DNA from: Paenibacillus sp. FSL H7-0357
GTDB lineage: Bacteria; Bacillota; Bacilli; Paenibacillales; Paenibacillaceae
Length of the DNA stretch: 64,000 nt
Direction: 5' to 3'
NCBI RefSeq assembly: GCF_000758525.1
Contig: NZ_CP009241.1
Coordinates: forward strand, 1,860,001-1,924,000
Positions 52,862 through 62,186 of this stretch are shown here, piece after piece. A program made the position numbers and the translations under genes. The notes beneath the pieces are model-generated. The model made no database searches, was not told the origin of the DNA, and saw nothing but the letters and a program-made list of their open reading frames with translations. How positions within the stretch are numbered: the stretch's first letter is position 1; every line of letters starts with the position of its first letter.

Positions 52862-54928
52862 ATGAGAAAAGTTACCGCGAGGCAGCGTCAAATCATCTGG
52901 CTTCTCTTAGGGGTCAGTGAAGAGATTACTGCCGCCGAAATCGCCGAGAGTACCGGTGTGAGTGTAAGAACGGTTCACCGCGAGATGGAGGACATCGAGC
53001 TTACGCTGGCAGATTTCGGTCTGGATTTGATCCGTAAATCAGGAAAAGGGATTCAGCTGAGCGGCCCGGCGGCCGGTCTTGCCGAGCTGCGCCTGTTTTT
53101 GCGGGAAGAGAAGCCAGCGGAACATTCCAGCGAGGACCGCAAGGTGTATGAGCTCTGCTCCTTGCTGGAGGCAGAAGAGCCGGTGAAGCTGTTCACACTG
53201 GCCCACTGGCTCAAAGTTACGGTGGCTACTGTGAGCTATGACTTGGATGAACTGGAGCCCTGGGTCCGCAAGTTCGGCCTGCAGCTGGTCCGCAGGCGGG
53301 GCTACGGCGTTGAGATTACCGGCAGCGAGATTGACAAGCGTAGGGCGATTGGCCGGCTGGCCGCCGAGCATCTGGATCTTTCAGATCTGGTGGGGCATAA
53401 TCCGCAGCCCGCGAGCAGTCCGGTCTTCCGGATTCTTCTGGATGCGGTAGGCAAAACCAATCTGATGGACGTGGAGAACACGCTGTGGGATATGGAATGG
53501 AAATGGACGGCGGAACTGCCGGAGATCGTTTATATGGAAATGCTGCTTGGCCTAGCTGTAACCACCAGACGGATTGAGATTGGCCGGAGTATCGACAACG
53601 GCGGGGAAGCAGGATATCCCCGAATGTCAGATCACCGCCATATTACTGCCGCCGAGCAATTTGGGCAGCGGCTGGGCCAGGCGCTGGGAGCTGAGATTCC
53701 GCGGGCAGAGATTCTATATATAGCCGGTCTGTTCGACAGGGTCCAGGAATCATTCTCCTCAGCCGGATTCGCCTCTGGTGACATTGAGCTGATGGAGATT
53801 GTATATAAGCTGACGGAGAGCGTGGTCAAACGGACCGGAGTACCGTTTCAAAGCGACCGCTCCCTGCGGGAAGGGTTGCTGGAGCATATGGATCCGGCCT
53901 TCAAGCGGCTCCGGGAGGGAACCCGTATCCGCAATCCGCTGCTGGGTCCCATCCGTAAGGATTATGAATATTTGTTCCAGATTGTGAGGGCCGCGGTGGA
54001 GGAGCTGGAGCTGGAACTGGACATCCCCGATGAGGAAATCGGATTTCTGGTCATGCATTTCGGCGCTTCTGTCGAACGTCTGAATCAGCTCAGACGGGGC
54101 GTCCGGGCAATTCTGGTTTGCGCCAGCGGTCTCAGTTCTTCCCGGCTGCTGGCTACCCGGCTGGCCAAAGAAATGCCGCAGATTGAAATTCTCGGCAATA
54201 TTTCCTGGTACGAAGCGGCGCGGCTGCCTGAGGTTGACTACGATCTGATTATTTCAACGATTGATCTGCCGCTCGACAAAGACCGCTATATCAAAATCAG
54301 TCCTCTGTTGACAGGGGAAGAAATAGAAAAACTGCTGAGTTATATCCAGAACACCACGCTGAGAGAACGGGAGGGCGTTCCGCAAGGCGAGTACGACAGA
54401 ACAGCGAATGAAGAGCATTCCCTGGAGCGGTTGAAAAGCTACCAGGGCATGCTGGATGAAACGGTCAGCCTGCTGGAGCGGTTCCGCTTCTATCCGCTTG
54501 ATAACAGCGGGATAACGCTGCCCGCAACGATTTCGGCGATGCTCGATTTTCTGGATGGCAGCGGGGTGGTCGGCGATGCAGATATCCTGCTGGAGCGGCT
54601 GCTGGAACGGGAAAGGATGGCCAGTCAGGTCATTCCGGACACTGGTCTTGCGCTGTTTCATGCAAGAAGCAGCCACATCCTGATGTCTTCCCTGACGCTG
54701 TACCGTCTGCGCCAGCCGGTTGTTCTGGATGGGGGTACCGAGGTCAGAGTCATCCTGCTGATGCTTGCACCGCGCAAGCTGTCCAAGGAAAGCCTGGAAG
54801 TGCTGAGTGAAATCAGTGCAATGCTGCTTAATTCCGAGCTGGTGAAGCTGCTTGAGGAGCGTACGGAGTCCGAGATCAGGCGATATCTGTCGTCAGAGCT
54901 GCTGCGTTTTTTCGAAAATAAAATGTGA
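52862..54928 (+). CDS. mtlR: Mannitol operon activator, BglG/MtlR type with PRD domains
   Basis: 688 residues. Order of domains: N-terminal HTH (about 5-60, AAEIAESTGVSVRTVHREME), a second HTH (about 100-170), PRD1 (about 185-290), PRD2 (about 305-405), EIIB-Gat-like (about 410-500, LVCASGLSSSRLLATR with the phospho-Cys) and EIIA-like (about 540-685, GLALFHARSS with His). This is the B. subtilis MtlR layout: activity is set by PTS phosphorylation according to mannitol uptake. Lies between mtlA and mtlF, all on one strand. Confidence 0.93.
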   Translation: MRKVTARQRQIIWLLLGVSEEITAAEIAESTGVSVRTVHREMEDIELTLADFGLDLIRKSGKGIQLSGPAAGLAELRLFLREEKPAEHSSEDRKVYELCSLLEAEEPVKLFTLAHWLKVTVATVSYDLDELEPWVRKFGLQLVRRRGYGVEITGSEIDKRRAIGRLAAEHLDLSDLVGHNPQPASSPVFRILLDAVGKTNLMDVENTLWDMEWKWTAELPEIVYMEMLLGLAVTTRRIEIGRSIDNGGEAGYPRMSDHRHITAAEQFGQRLGQALGAEIPRAEILYIAGLFDRVQESFSSAGFASGDIELMEIVYKLTESVVKRTGVPFQSDRSLREGLLEHMDPAFKRLREGTRIRNPLLGPIRKDYEYLFQIVRAAVEELELELDIPDEEIGFLVMHFGASVERLNQLRRGVRAILVCASGLSSSRLLATRLAKEMPQIEILGNISWYEAARLPEVDYDLIISTIDLPLDKDRYIKISPLLTGEEIEKLLSYIQNTTLREREGVPQGEYDRTANEEHSLERLKSYQGMLDETVSLLERFRFYPLDNSGITLPATISAMLDFLDGSGVVGDADILLERLLERERMASQVIPDTGLALFHARSSHILMSSLTLYRLRQPVVLDGGTEVRVILLMLAPRKLSKESLEVLSEISAMLLNSELVKLLEERTESEIRRYLSSELLRFFENKM

Positions 54929-54944
54929 AAGCGAGAGAAACCAT

Positions 54945-55379
54945 ATGAGTATACTGTCAGAGAATAAAGTGATTATGAACGGTGCTGCCAAAGATAAATA
55001 CGAGGCGATCACCATGGCCGGAAAGCTGCTTGTGGATGCCGGACATGTAACGGAAGAATATGTGCCGAAGATGCTTGAGCGCGAAGAGGTCGTTTCCACT
55101 TATATGGGCGAAGGACTGGCCATTCCCCACGGAACCAAAGAAGCCAGACCCTTCATTAAATCTACCGGATTATCCATTATCCGCTTTCCGGATGGTGTTG
55201 ATTTTGGCGGAGATGAGCCGGCCTTTGTTGTGATCGGCATTGCAGCGGCAGGTGACGGGCACATGGAGATATTGACGAATGTGGCGATGATCTTCTCGGA
55301 AGAGGATGCCATTGAGCGGGTCATGAATGCGCCAACCCCGGCCGATGTGATCGCCATCTTTGAAGGAGGCCTGGAATGA
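54945..55379 (+). CDS. mtlF: PTS mannitol EIIA
   Basis: 144 residues from ATG 54945 (GAAAGCGAGAG upstream); the frame also opens inside mtlR but has no site there. EIIA fold with phospho-His62 in GLAIPHGTKEA. Passes phosphate from HPr to the EIIB of MtlA. It overlaps mtlD by 4 bases (ATGA). Confidence 0.95.
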   Translation: MSILSENKVIMNGAAKDKYEAITMAGKLLVDAGHVTEEYVPKMLEREEVVSTYMGEGLAIPHGTKEARPFIKSTGLSIIRFPDGVDFGGDEPAFVVIGIAAAGDGHMEILTNVAMIFSEEDAIERVMNAPTPADVIAIFEGGLE

Positions 55380-56524
55380 TGAAGGCTGTTCATTTCGGTG
55401 CCGGCAATATCGGCAGAGGTTTTATCGGTCTGCTTCTGTCGCAGGCAGGCTATGAGGTCACCTTCGTCGATGTGAATGAAACCTTCGTCACACAGCTTCA
55501 AGAACGCGGGGAATATCCGGTGACGCTGGCCAGCGAGGGTCAGGAGACGGTGATCGTGAAGAACGTGACTGCACTAAGCAGTGTAACCCATGCCGAAGAA
55601 GTTGCCGCGGCCATTACCGGAGCGGATCTTGTTACGACAGCGGTTGGAGTATCCATCCTGAAGCATATTGCAGGGGTGCTGGCTGAGGGGATCGGCAGAC
55701 GGCTTGCGGGTTCCACCGCTCCGCTGCATGTCATTGCCTGCGAAAATGCGATCGGCGGGAGTGCGCAATTGAAAGAGCTCGTATACGCTAAGCTGGATAC
55801 TGAGACACGGTCCAAAGCGGATAAATCCGTAGCTTTTCCGAACGCGGCTGTAGACCGGATTGTTCCCTTGCAGCAGCATGAGGATATCCTCAAGGTAGTG
55901 GTAGAGCCATTCTATGAGTGGGTGGTAGACGCTTCTCAGATGCTTTCGGGTTATCGTCCGGTGGAAGGTGTTCACTATGTAGATAATCTTGAACCTTATA
56001 TTGAACGCAAATTGTTCACGGTGAATACCGGGCACTGTTCGGCAGCGTATCTCGGGTACCTGCGCGGTTACGGGACGATACAGCAGGCCATGGCAGATGA
56101 GGGTTTGACCGGTCTTGTGCGCGAAGTGCTGGAGGAGACAGGTGCGGTGCTGGTTCAGAAGCACGGGTTCGACGCGGAGCAGCACAGCAAGTATATCGAT
56201 AAAATATTGGAGCGCTTCCGCAATCCGGCCCTGACGGATGAAGTTACCCGTGTAGGACGTTCACCGATCCGCAAGCTGTCGCCGAATGACCGGCTGGTAT
56301 CGCCGGCGCTCCAGGCTTTTGACAGAGGGCTTGGATTCACGGCCCTGACCCGCTCCATGGCGGCAGCACTGCTGTTCAACGTGAGCGATGATCCGGAAGC
56401 GGTTGAGCTTCAGGCGGCTGTCGCAGAGCTTGGTGCTGCAGCGGCAGTTACGAAATATACCGGCCTGGCCGCAGATCATGCGGTGCACCGGTCGGTGATG
56501 GCAGAGTATGACAAACTGAAATAA
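55376..56524 (+). CDS. mtlD: Mannitol-1-phosphate 5-dehydrogenase
   Basis: 382 residues (or 381 from the second ATG at 55379, the usual MKAVHFGAGNIGRGFIG start; GAAGGAGG serves either). N-terminal NAD-binding Rossmann motif GAGNIGRG; long-chain mannitol dehydrogenase catalytic region with FTVNTGHCSAAYLGY and the Lys/Asn/His cluster. Oxidises mannitol-1-phosphate to fructose-6-phosphate. Last gene of the mtl operon; a terminator follows. Confidence 0.96.
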   Translation: MMKAVHFGAGNIGRGFIGLLLSQAGYEVTFVDVNETFVTQLQERGEYPVTLASEGQETVIVKNVTALSSVTHAEEVAAAITGADLVTTAVGVSILKHIAGVLAEGIGRRLAGSTAPLHVIACENAIGGSAQLKELVYAKLDTETRSKADKSVAFPNAAVDRIVPLQQHEDILKVVVEPFYEWVVDASQMLSGYRPVEGVHYVDNLEPYIERKLFTVNTGHCSAAYLGYLRGYGTIQQAMADEGLTGLVREVLEETGAVLVQKHGFDAEQHSKYIDKILERFRNPALTDEVTRVGRSPIRKLSPNDRLVSPALQAFDRGLGFTALTRSMAAALLFNVSDDPEAVELQAAVAELGAAAAVTKYTGLAADHAVHRSVMAEYDKLK

Positions 56525-56540
56525 CGATGCAGGGCATCAT

Positions 56541-56578
56541 AAAGAGCCGCAGGGAAGATTCTATCCCCTGCGGCTCTT
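56541..56578. terminator. Bidirectional terminator between mtlD and the M42 peptidase
   Basis: AAGAGCCGCAGGG / CCCTGCGGCTCTT stem between convergent genes. Confidence 0.85.
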
Positions 56579-56591
56579 CGAACAGCGTAGC

Positions 56592-57671
56592 TTAGCTGTT
56601 CTCAATAATGGTCTGCAGCGTCGTGCGGTCCAGTCCTTCTACGAGCTTGATCAGCAGCTCTTTGGCGGCATCATAATCATCGCTGTGAATAATGGAAGAG
56701 GATGTGTGGATGTAGCGCGAGCAGATTCCAATCACTGTGGACGGCACGCCAATTCCGCTGACATGCACCTGCCCGGCATCGGTTCCGCCTTGGGAGACAA
56801 AATACTGGTATTTGATCCGGTGGGTATCTGCCGTATCCTGAACGTATTCGAGCAGGCCGCGGTGGGTAATCATCGTCGGATCGTAAATGCGCAGCAGCGC
56901 TCCTTGGCCCAACTGGCCGAAGGCCTGGCGGTCGCCGGTCATGTCGGCGGCGGCACTGGCATCCAGGCCGAAGAAGATGTCCGGCGACAGCAGGTTAGCT
57001 GCTGTGCGGGCACCGCGCAGGCCGACCTCTTCTTGAACTGTAGCGCCGGCAAACACGGTGTTTGGCAGTTTTTTGCCGTGCAGCGCTTTGACCAGCTCAA
57101 TGGCAAGGCCTAAGCCATAGCGGTTGTCCCACGCTTTGGCCATGATTTTCTTCGGATTGGCCAGCGGGGTGAACGGGCAGATCGGCAGAATCTGCTGTCC
57201 CGGAGCTACGCCGTAGCTCTGTGCTTCTTCCCGGCTGTCCGCACCGATATCTATGTACATTCTGCGGATATCACCGGTTTTGTTGCGTTCGTCATCACTC
57301 AGCAGATGGATCGGCGTACTGCCGACAACACCCGTCAATGTACCCTTCGGGGTAATGATCTGCAGCCGCTGTGAGGCAACCGCCGAAGCCAGCCAGCCGC
57401 CGAGCGGCTGAAAGCGGATCATTCCGTTGTCGGTGATGCCGGTGACCATAAAGCCCACCTCGTCAAAATGACCGGCCACCATAATCTTGGGGCCGTTCTC
57501 TTCGCCGCGCAGCACACCGAACAGGCTGCCTAGTCGATCCTGGACGAACTCTTCGGTATACGGTGTCATAGCATCCTTGACATAGGCACGCAACTCGCGC
57601 TCAAAGCCCGGAGCTGCGGGGAATTCAGTCAATGTTTTGAACAGATTAGTCGTTTCTTGATTCATATACAT
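56592..57671 (-). CDS. M42 family metallo-aminopeptidase
   Basis: 359 residues. Co-catalytic metal ligands of the M42/M18 clan: [12 protein letters not shown] (His, Asp), KAWDNRYG (bridging Asp), [11 protein letters not shown] (Glu pair), GLDASAA (Asp) and the late His in RYIHTSSS. Forms large oligomeric aminopeptidases or endoglucanase-like peptidases in cytoplasm. AAAGGAGCG precedes ATG 57671; ATG 57665 is also possible. Stands alone on the minus strand. Confidence 0.94.
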   Translation of the reverse strand: MYMNQETTNLFKTLTEFPAAPGFERELRAYVKDAMTPYTEEFVQDRLGSLFGVLRGEENGPKIMVAGHFDEVGFMVTGITDNGMIRFQPLGGWLASAVASQRLQIITPKGTLTGVVGSTPIHLLSDDERNKTGDIRRMYIDIGADSREEAQSYGVAPGQQILPICPFTPLANPKKIMAKAWDNRYGLGLAIELVKALHGKKLPNTVFAGATVQEEVGLRGARTAANLLSPDIFFGLDASAAADMTGDRQAFGQLGQGALLRIYDPTMITHRGLLEYVQDTADTHRIKYQYFVSQGGTDAGQVHVSGIGVPSTVIGICSRYIHTSSSIIHSDDYDAAKELLIKLVEGLDRTTLQTIIENS

Positions 57672-57739
57672 ATCGCTCCTTTACTATTGTCTAGTATGAA
57701 CATTGTCGCGCTACTTGTCCATGTCTGCAAAGGGGGAAA

Positions 57740-57770
57740 TGAACACTGGGCGCCGCCTTTGCGAATATTA
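57740..57770 (+). promoter_or_regulatory. Candidate forespore sigma-G/F promoter before the spoVA genes
   Basis: TGAACA at 57740-57745 and AATATTA at 57764-57770 with an 18-base spacer resemble the sigma-G consensus (TGAATA, CATACTA). The location 48 bases before the small membrane-protein ORF and ahead of spoVAC fits forespore expression. Match is imperfect. Confidence 0.4.
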
Positions 57771-57817
57771 TGCAGTAGTGGCTCTGCAGGCAGGAGCCGG
57801 GAAAGGAAGCGAGGAAG

Positions 57818-57988
57818 ATGAGGGTGGCTGGGAGCAGGTCCGCAGACAACCCGCAGGGCTACTACGGTAAAGTGAATGCCCGTGGGGTGCCGAAAAGATA
57901 CCTCCGCCGGTATGGGCCGGAGCGCGAAGCTGTGCTGATTTTGATTCTGTTTATACTGCTGATTGTAATACTGTTGTATTTTACCTGA
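57818..57988 (+). CDS. Small membrane protein upstream of spoVAC
   Basis: 56 residues: a basic N-terminal ~36 (DNPQGYYGKVNARGVPKRYL) and one C-terminal membrane helix (AVLILILFILLIVILLYF). GCGAGGAAG lies before the ATG. Not recognised, but the coding frame, site and position just behind a forespore-like promoter argue that it is a real gene, perhaps a sporulation membrane peptide co-expressed with spoVA. Confidence 0.55.
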   Translation: MRVAGSRSADNPQGYYGKVNARGVPKRYLRRYGPEREAVLILILFILLIVILLYFT

Positions 57989-58122
57989 GCTGGGGAGACA
58001 TAACGAAGCCGCTTACGGCGAACAATAAGGAAAAACTTCTAAGCGAAGAAAAGTCCGAGGGGAAATGTCCGCACTCACTGGTCCAGCCCTCCCCTCGCAT
58101 ACATTCCAGGAGGTGTCCTCAT

Positions 58123-58620
58123 TTGCCGGCCAAAACTAGAAAGTCCGGTGTCAAGCTTCGGCTTGACACCATGACCCCACAGGATTATGAGAAATTGTCC
58201 AAGCCGTATGTGCCCAGCCGCCCTGTGTTCAAAAACTGCATCCGGGCTTTTTTGTCCGGAGGGTTGATCTGCGTAATCGGACAAGGCATCCAGGAGGCTT
58301 TTATGGCGATATTCGATATGACCTCCAGGGAAGCTTCAAGCCCTACCGTTGCGGTTCTTATCCTTATCTCCGTCATCCTGACAAGCTTCGGTGTATATGA
58401 CAAATTGGCCCAATGGTCAGGAGCAGGCACTGCTGTTCCCGTCACGGGTTTTGCCAACAGTATGTGCTCCGCAGCGCTTGAACACCGTGCCGAAGGTCTT
58501 GTGCTCGGAGTTGGCGGCAATATGTTCAAGCTGGCCGGCTCCGTCATTGTATTCGGTGTCGTCGCAGCCTTTATAGTCGGGGTAGTCTATGCCATTATGG
58601 GCTGGGGAGGTTCTCACTAA
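58123..58620 (+). CDS. spoVAC: Stage V sporulation protein AC
   Basis: 165 residues, three to four membrane helices. Start TTG with GGAGGTG upstream. SpoVAC family features: LSKPYVPSRPVFKNCIRAFL, SFGVYDKLAQWSGAGTAVPV and TGFANSMCSAALEHRAEG. Part of the inner forespore membrane channel that moves Ca-dipicolinate into the spore and out at germination; SpoVAC is also known as a mechanosensitive channel. spoVAD follows after 3 bp. Confidence 0.95.
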   Translation: MPAKTRKSGVKLRLDTMTPQDYEKLSKPYVPSRPVFKNCIRAFLSGGLICVIGQGIQEAFMAIFDMTSREASSPTVAVLILISVILTSFGVYDKLAQWSGAGTAVPVTGFANSMCSAALEHRAEGLVLGVGGNMFKLAGSVIVFGVVAAFIVGVVYAIMGWGGSH

Positions 58621-58623
58621 ACT

Positions 58624-59658
58624 ATGAAGCAGCTTGGCAGCCAGACCTGGCAATTCACAACCCGTCCTGTCATTCTCGGTTCTTCCGCAGTAGTAGGGCC
58701 GGAAGAAGGGGAAGGCCCTTTGGTTTCCGATTTTGATTTTATCTATGACTCGCTCAAAATGGGCGAACAGACATGGGAGAAGGCAGAGCGAGCCCTTTTC
58801 GAGAAATCATCCAAGCTGGCGCTGATGCATGCGGGACTCGAGCAGGAGAAGCTGGAGTTTTTCGTCGGCGGGGATTTAATGAATCAGATTATCAGCAGCT
58901 CGTTCGCGGCGAGAAAGCTTGGTGTGCCTTATCTTGGCGTCTTTGGCGCATGTTCCACTTCCATGGAGAGTCTCGCCATCGCTTCGATGATTGTGGATTC
59001 CGGCGGGGGCAAATACGCGCTTGCGGGAACCTCCAGCCATAACTGTACCGTGGAGAAGCAATTCCGCTATCCAGTCGAATACGGCTCCCAAAAGCCGCCG
59101 ACCGCCCAGTATACCGTAACCGGTTCGGGCTGTGCCATTGTCGGCCGCAATGACGGCTCGGCTGCAGGCCCCTATGTTGTGTCGGCAACGCTCGGACGCA
59201 TTATGGATATGGGACTGACGGACCCTTTTAATATGGGCACAGCCATGGCTCCGGCCGCCGCGGATACGATAACTGCACATTTCCGCGATACGGGCTTGTC
59301 CCCCGGCCATTACGATTTAATTGTAACCGGTGATCTGGCTTCCGTCGGCCTGCCCATTGCCAAAGATCTCCTGGCCAAAGAAGGCATTCCCATGGAGCAG
59401 ACGACATTTGATGACTGCGGGATGCTCATTTATAATCTCGACAAGCAGAAATATGTCATCGCCGGAGGGAGCGGCTGCGGCTGCTCGGCTGTGGTCACCT
59501 ATGGACATATTCTCAAACGGATGAAAAAAGGCGAGCTGAAGCGGGTGCTGATCGTGGCAACCGGAGCGCTGCTTTCACCGCTGTCATACCAGCAGGGAGA
59601 AAGCATACCGTGCGTGGCGCATGCTGTAGCTCTGGAGAGCGGAGGTGAAGGAGCATGA
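58624..59658 (+). CDS. spoVAD: Stage V sporulation protein AD
   Basis: 344 residues, soluble thiolase-fold protein: LGVFGACSTSMESLAI with Cys110 at the thiolase-like position, TSSHNCTVEKQFRYP and DDCGMLIYN. SpoVAD binds dipicolinic acid directly on the outer face of the inner spore membrane. It overlaps spoVAE by 4 bp (ATGA). Confidence 0.96.
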   Translation: MKQLGSQTWQFTTRPVILGSSAVVGPEEGEGPLVSDFDFIYDSLKMGEQTWEKAERALFEKSSKLALMHAGLEQEKLEFFVGGDLMNQIISSSFAARKLGVPYLGVFGACSTSMESLAIASMIVDSGGGKYALAGTSSHNCTVEKQFRYPVEYGSQKPPTAQYTVTGSGCAIVGRNDGSAAGPYVVSATLGRIMDMGLTDPFNMGTAMAPAAADTITAHFRDTGLSPGHYDLIVTGDLASVGLPIAKDLLAKEGIPMEQTTFDDCGMLIYNLDKQKYVIAGGSGCGCSAVVTYGHILKRMKKGELKRVLIVATGALLSPLSYQQGESIPCVAHAVALESGGEGA

Positions 59659-60011
59659 TTTATGTATGGGCATTTTTGATTGGAGGCGCCATCTGTGTCA
59701 TCGGGCAGCTCATGTTCGACGTACTGAAGCTGACGCCCGCTCACACGATGAGTACGCTTGTCGTTGCCGGAGCAATCGCTGACGCGTTTGGGCTGTATGA
59801 CCCGCTGGTGAAATTTGCCGGGGCAGGGGCTAGCGTTCCAATTACCAGCTTTGGCAACTCATTGGTGCACGGAGCGCTTACGGAACTGGAACGGGACGGC
59901 TGGGTCGGCGTGGTGACGGGGATTTTCGATGTGACCAGTGCCGGGATTTCGTCAGCCATTGTATTCTCGTTTCTGGCAGCCCTGCTTGTACGGCCTAAGG
60001 GAACGCATTGA
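59655..60011 (+). CDS. spoVAE: Stage V sporulation protein AE (SpoVAEb)
   Basis: 118 residues, three to four helices, homologous to SpoVAC (FGLYDPLVKFAGAGASVPIT, FGNSLVHGALTELERDGW). Completes the C-D-E(b) set usually needed for Ca-DPA transport. ATG overlaps the spoVAD stop. A terminator follows 30 bp later. spoVAA, spoVAB, spoVAEa and spoVAF are not next to it. Confidence 0.95.
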   Translation: MIYVWAFLIGGAICVIGQLMFDVLKLTPAHTMSTLVVAGAIADAFGLYDPLVKFAGAGASVPITSFGNSLVHGALTELERDGWVGVVTGIFDVTSAGISSAIVFSFLAALLVRPKGTH

Positions 60012-60041
60012 TCAGCTGAAAACTATAGGTTTCATTTCCGG

Positions 60042-60066
60042 CCGCCACTTTGGCGGTCTTTTTTGT
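60042..60066 (+). terminator. Terminator after the spoVA genes
   Basis: CCGCCA / TGGCGG stem, CTT loop, then TCTTTTTT. Confidence 0.75.
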
Positions 60067-60071
60067 TTTGT

Positions 60072-61013
60072 CTACATTACCTTCCTTAATTCCTGCGTGC
60101 TCTGCTCAAGAAGTTTCTCCGCCGCAGCGGAAATTAGTGAGTACTCCTGATCAAGCCATTGCTTTATGCCGGGCTCGTAATCCTTCTTGAAGATTAGCGC
60201 CGATAAATTCCTGATGATGTGATAGGAAGCATACGGATGGGGCAGCTTGGGGGCATTTTTGGCCTGAAGCAAAAATTTGGTGAGCACGGAATGATCGCTG
60301 TAATAGATAAGCTCAACTAATTTAGCCCGGTATTCCAAATCCCTGGACTCAAGCCCGGGAAATTGGTTGAAGTCATACAAATGCTGTGCTTCGTGCTTCA
60401 GGTAAGAAATTCGAAACTCTGCGCCTTCGATATCTTCATAACGTTTAGCATTGCAATACAGGCTTTCCTTCACAGCCCAGCCCCCGACGGTTCTCTGTTC
60501 ACACGTAGCGAAACTGATCCAGCTTTCCAGAATAAAGTCCTTCATCATATGTACGGTTACGGGCTGGCTGATGGAGGGGAGTTCCACAGTGAAATTTAAC
60601 GTCTCCATCTTTCGCCATATATAAGGTCCTCTGTACGGAGGGGTGACTCCGCCCCAAAAATAATAGCCCTTTTGTGCAAATCCTTCCTTCAGATGATCTT
60701 CAATGCAATCAAGGGCGGCGGGCTGCTCAATCTCAATCAAATTGCGGAGTGCCTCCATGAGCTTAACCTCAGCATCATCCGCTGCATCAGGACGGGTCAG
60801 CACCATGCGGAAGTAAGCGTGGTAGGCTGAAATCACCCGTCTAACCCAAGGGTCTTCTTCCTTAAGTGTTACCTCGTCATGTTTGTTGAAAAATCTGTTG
60901 ATGTACAATGCCTCAATCTTTTCGATTTGCTCGGTTTTGGGCTGGATTGAACGCAGATACACCATTGCCGGGTTAATGTCTCCTTGAAGACATAGGGCAT
61001 AAAACTTGTCCAT
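60072..61013 (-). CDS. Uncharacterised protein with HEAQH motif, possible metallopeptidase
   Basis: 313 residues, soluble, not recognised as a named family. Near residue 210 LKHEAQHLYDFNQFPGL contains HExxH, and a Glu in the following helix (LEYRAKLVEL, about 20 residues on) could be the third zinc ligand, the gluzincin-like arrangement. N-terminal ~100 residues are helical. Sequence before the ATG has AAAAGAGGG. Convergent with spoVAE and divergent from MoxR. Enzymatic function is inferred from the motif only. Confidence 0.65.
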   Translation of the reverse strand: MDKFYALCLQGDINPAMVYLRSIQPKTEQIEKIEALYINRFFNKHDEVTLKEEDPWVRRVISAYHAYFRMVLTRPDAADDAEVKLMEALRNLIEIEQPAALDCIEDHLKEGFAQKGYYFWGGVTPPYRGPYIWRKMETLNFTVELPSISQPVTVHMMKDFILESWISFATCEQRTVGGWAVKESLYCNAKRYEDIEGAEFRISYLKHEAQHLYDFNQFPGLESRDLEYRAKLVELIYYSDHSVLTKFLLQAKNAPKLPHPYASYHIIRNLSALIFKKDYEPGIKQWLDQEYSLISAAAEKLLEQSTQELRKVM

Positions 61014-61229
61014 GGATGACCCTCTTTTCGCCTGCCAGAATAGAAAAACGGATTCGGTTTATAATCATTTCTATAGGAACAATAATTTTCCTTCTATATA
61101 ATAGAGAGATTTCCTTGTCCATTGTTTGGTGTATCTTTAATTTCACGGGCTGCAATAATGTACTTTGGGACCCATAATCATGTAAAATATAAGTATTACG
61201 CTTATTCTGACATAGGAGGTTTACTATAT

Positions 61230-62186
61230 ATGCCCGTACGTCAAGAATCAATTCACATCATGAAGGCTGTTCGCCATAATTTGGAATCCTGTATACTCGG
61301 CAAAACATTTGAAATAGAGCTGCTGCTTACGGCGCTGCTGGCCGGTGGGCATGTCCTGATCGAGGATGTTCCGGGAACGGGCAAAACCCAGCTCATTCGG
61401 GCGCTCTCCAGATCAATGTCCGGGGAGTACCGCCGGATTCAGTGCAATCCCGATATTCTCCCAAGTGATATAACGGGGGTATCGGTCTATCATCCGCGCG
61501 ATGAGATGTTCCATTTCCGTCCCGGTCCCGTGATGACGAATATTCTGCTCGCCGACGAGATCAACCGTGCGACAACCAAGACGCAATCTGCGCTTCTAGA
61601 AGTGATGGAAGAACGGAATGTAACCGTCGACGGAGAGACGTATCCGCTGCCGCATCCGTTTATGCTCTGTGCGACGCAGAACCCGATTGATTTCGAAGGC
61701 ACCTACACGCTGCCTGAAGCACAGCTTGACCGTTTCATGCTGCGTATCAGCCTTGGCTATCCCGATGCGGTTACCGAGAAGAATCTTCTGATGAGCCATC
61801 AGGAGGGACAGCCGGTGGACAGGCTTACCCCGGTAACAGGGATGGAACAAATTGCGGCTATCCAGGAAGAAATCCGCGAGATTTATATCAGCGATCCTGT
61901 CCTGAACTATTTGCTGGATATTGTCCGCCAGACCAGAGAGCATCCGCTAGTCCTGCTTGGTGCCAGCCCCCGTGCTTCGCTTTCATTCATGATGGCCTGC
62001 AAAGCCTATGCTTTCCTGCAGGAGCGCGATTATGTTCTTCCGGATGATGTGAAGATTCTTGCCCCGTATGCGCTGGGACACCGCATTCTGCTGCGTCCGG
62101 AGTCGCGGCTGGATAATATCAGTGTAGATTCCTTGCTTCAGAAGCTGCTCCAGAGCATACATGTGCCTGTGACGATGAGGCAATAA
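61230..62186 (+). CDS. MoxR-type AAA+ ATPase
   Basis: 318 residues from ATG 61230, with ATAGGAGGT nine bases upstream; the frame opens 36 codons earlier without a site. Walker A EDVPGTGKTQLI, Walker B ILLADEINRA, and the MoxR signatures ATQNPIDFEGTYTLPEAQLD. MoxR proteins act as chaperones for maturation of partner complexes. It is coupled to a DUF58 gene (1-bp overlap) and a transglutaminase-like membrane protein, the common three-gene set. Confidence 0.94.
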   Translation: MPVRQESIHIMKAVRHNLESCILGKTFEIELLLTALLAGGHVLIEDVPGTGKTQLIRALSRSMSGEYRRIQCNPDILPSDITGVSVYHPRDEMFHFRPGPVMTNILLADEINRATTKTQSALLEVMEERNVTVDGETYPLPHPFMLCATQNPIDFEGTYTLPEAQLDRFMLRISLGYPDAVTEKNLLMSHQEGQPVDRLTPVTGMEQIAAIQEEIREIYISDPVLNYLLDIVRQTREHPLVLLGASPRASLSFMMACKAYAFLQERDYVLPDDVKILAPYALGHRILLRPESRLDNISVDSLLQKLLQSIHVPVTMRQ

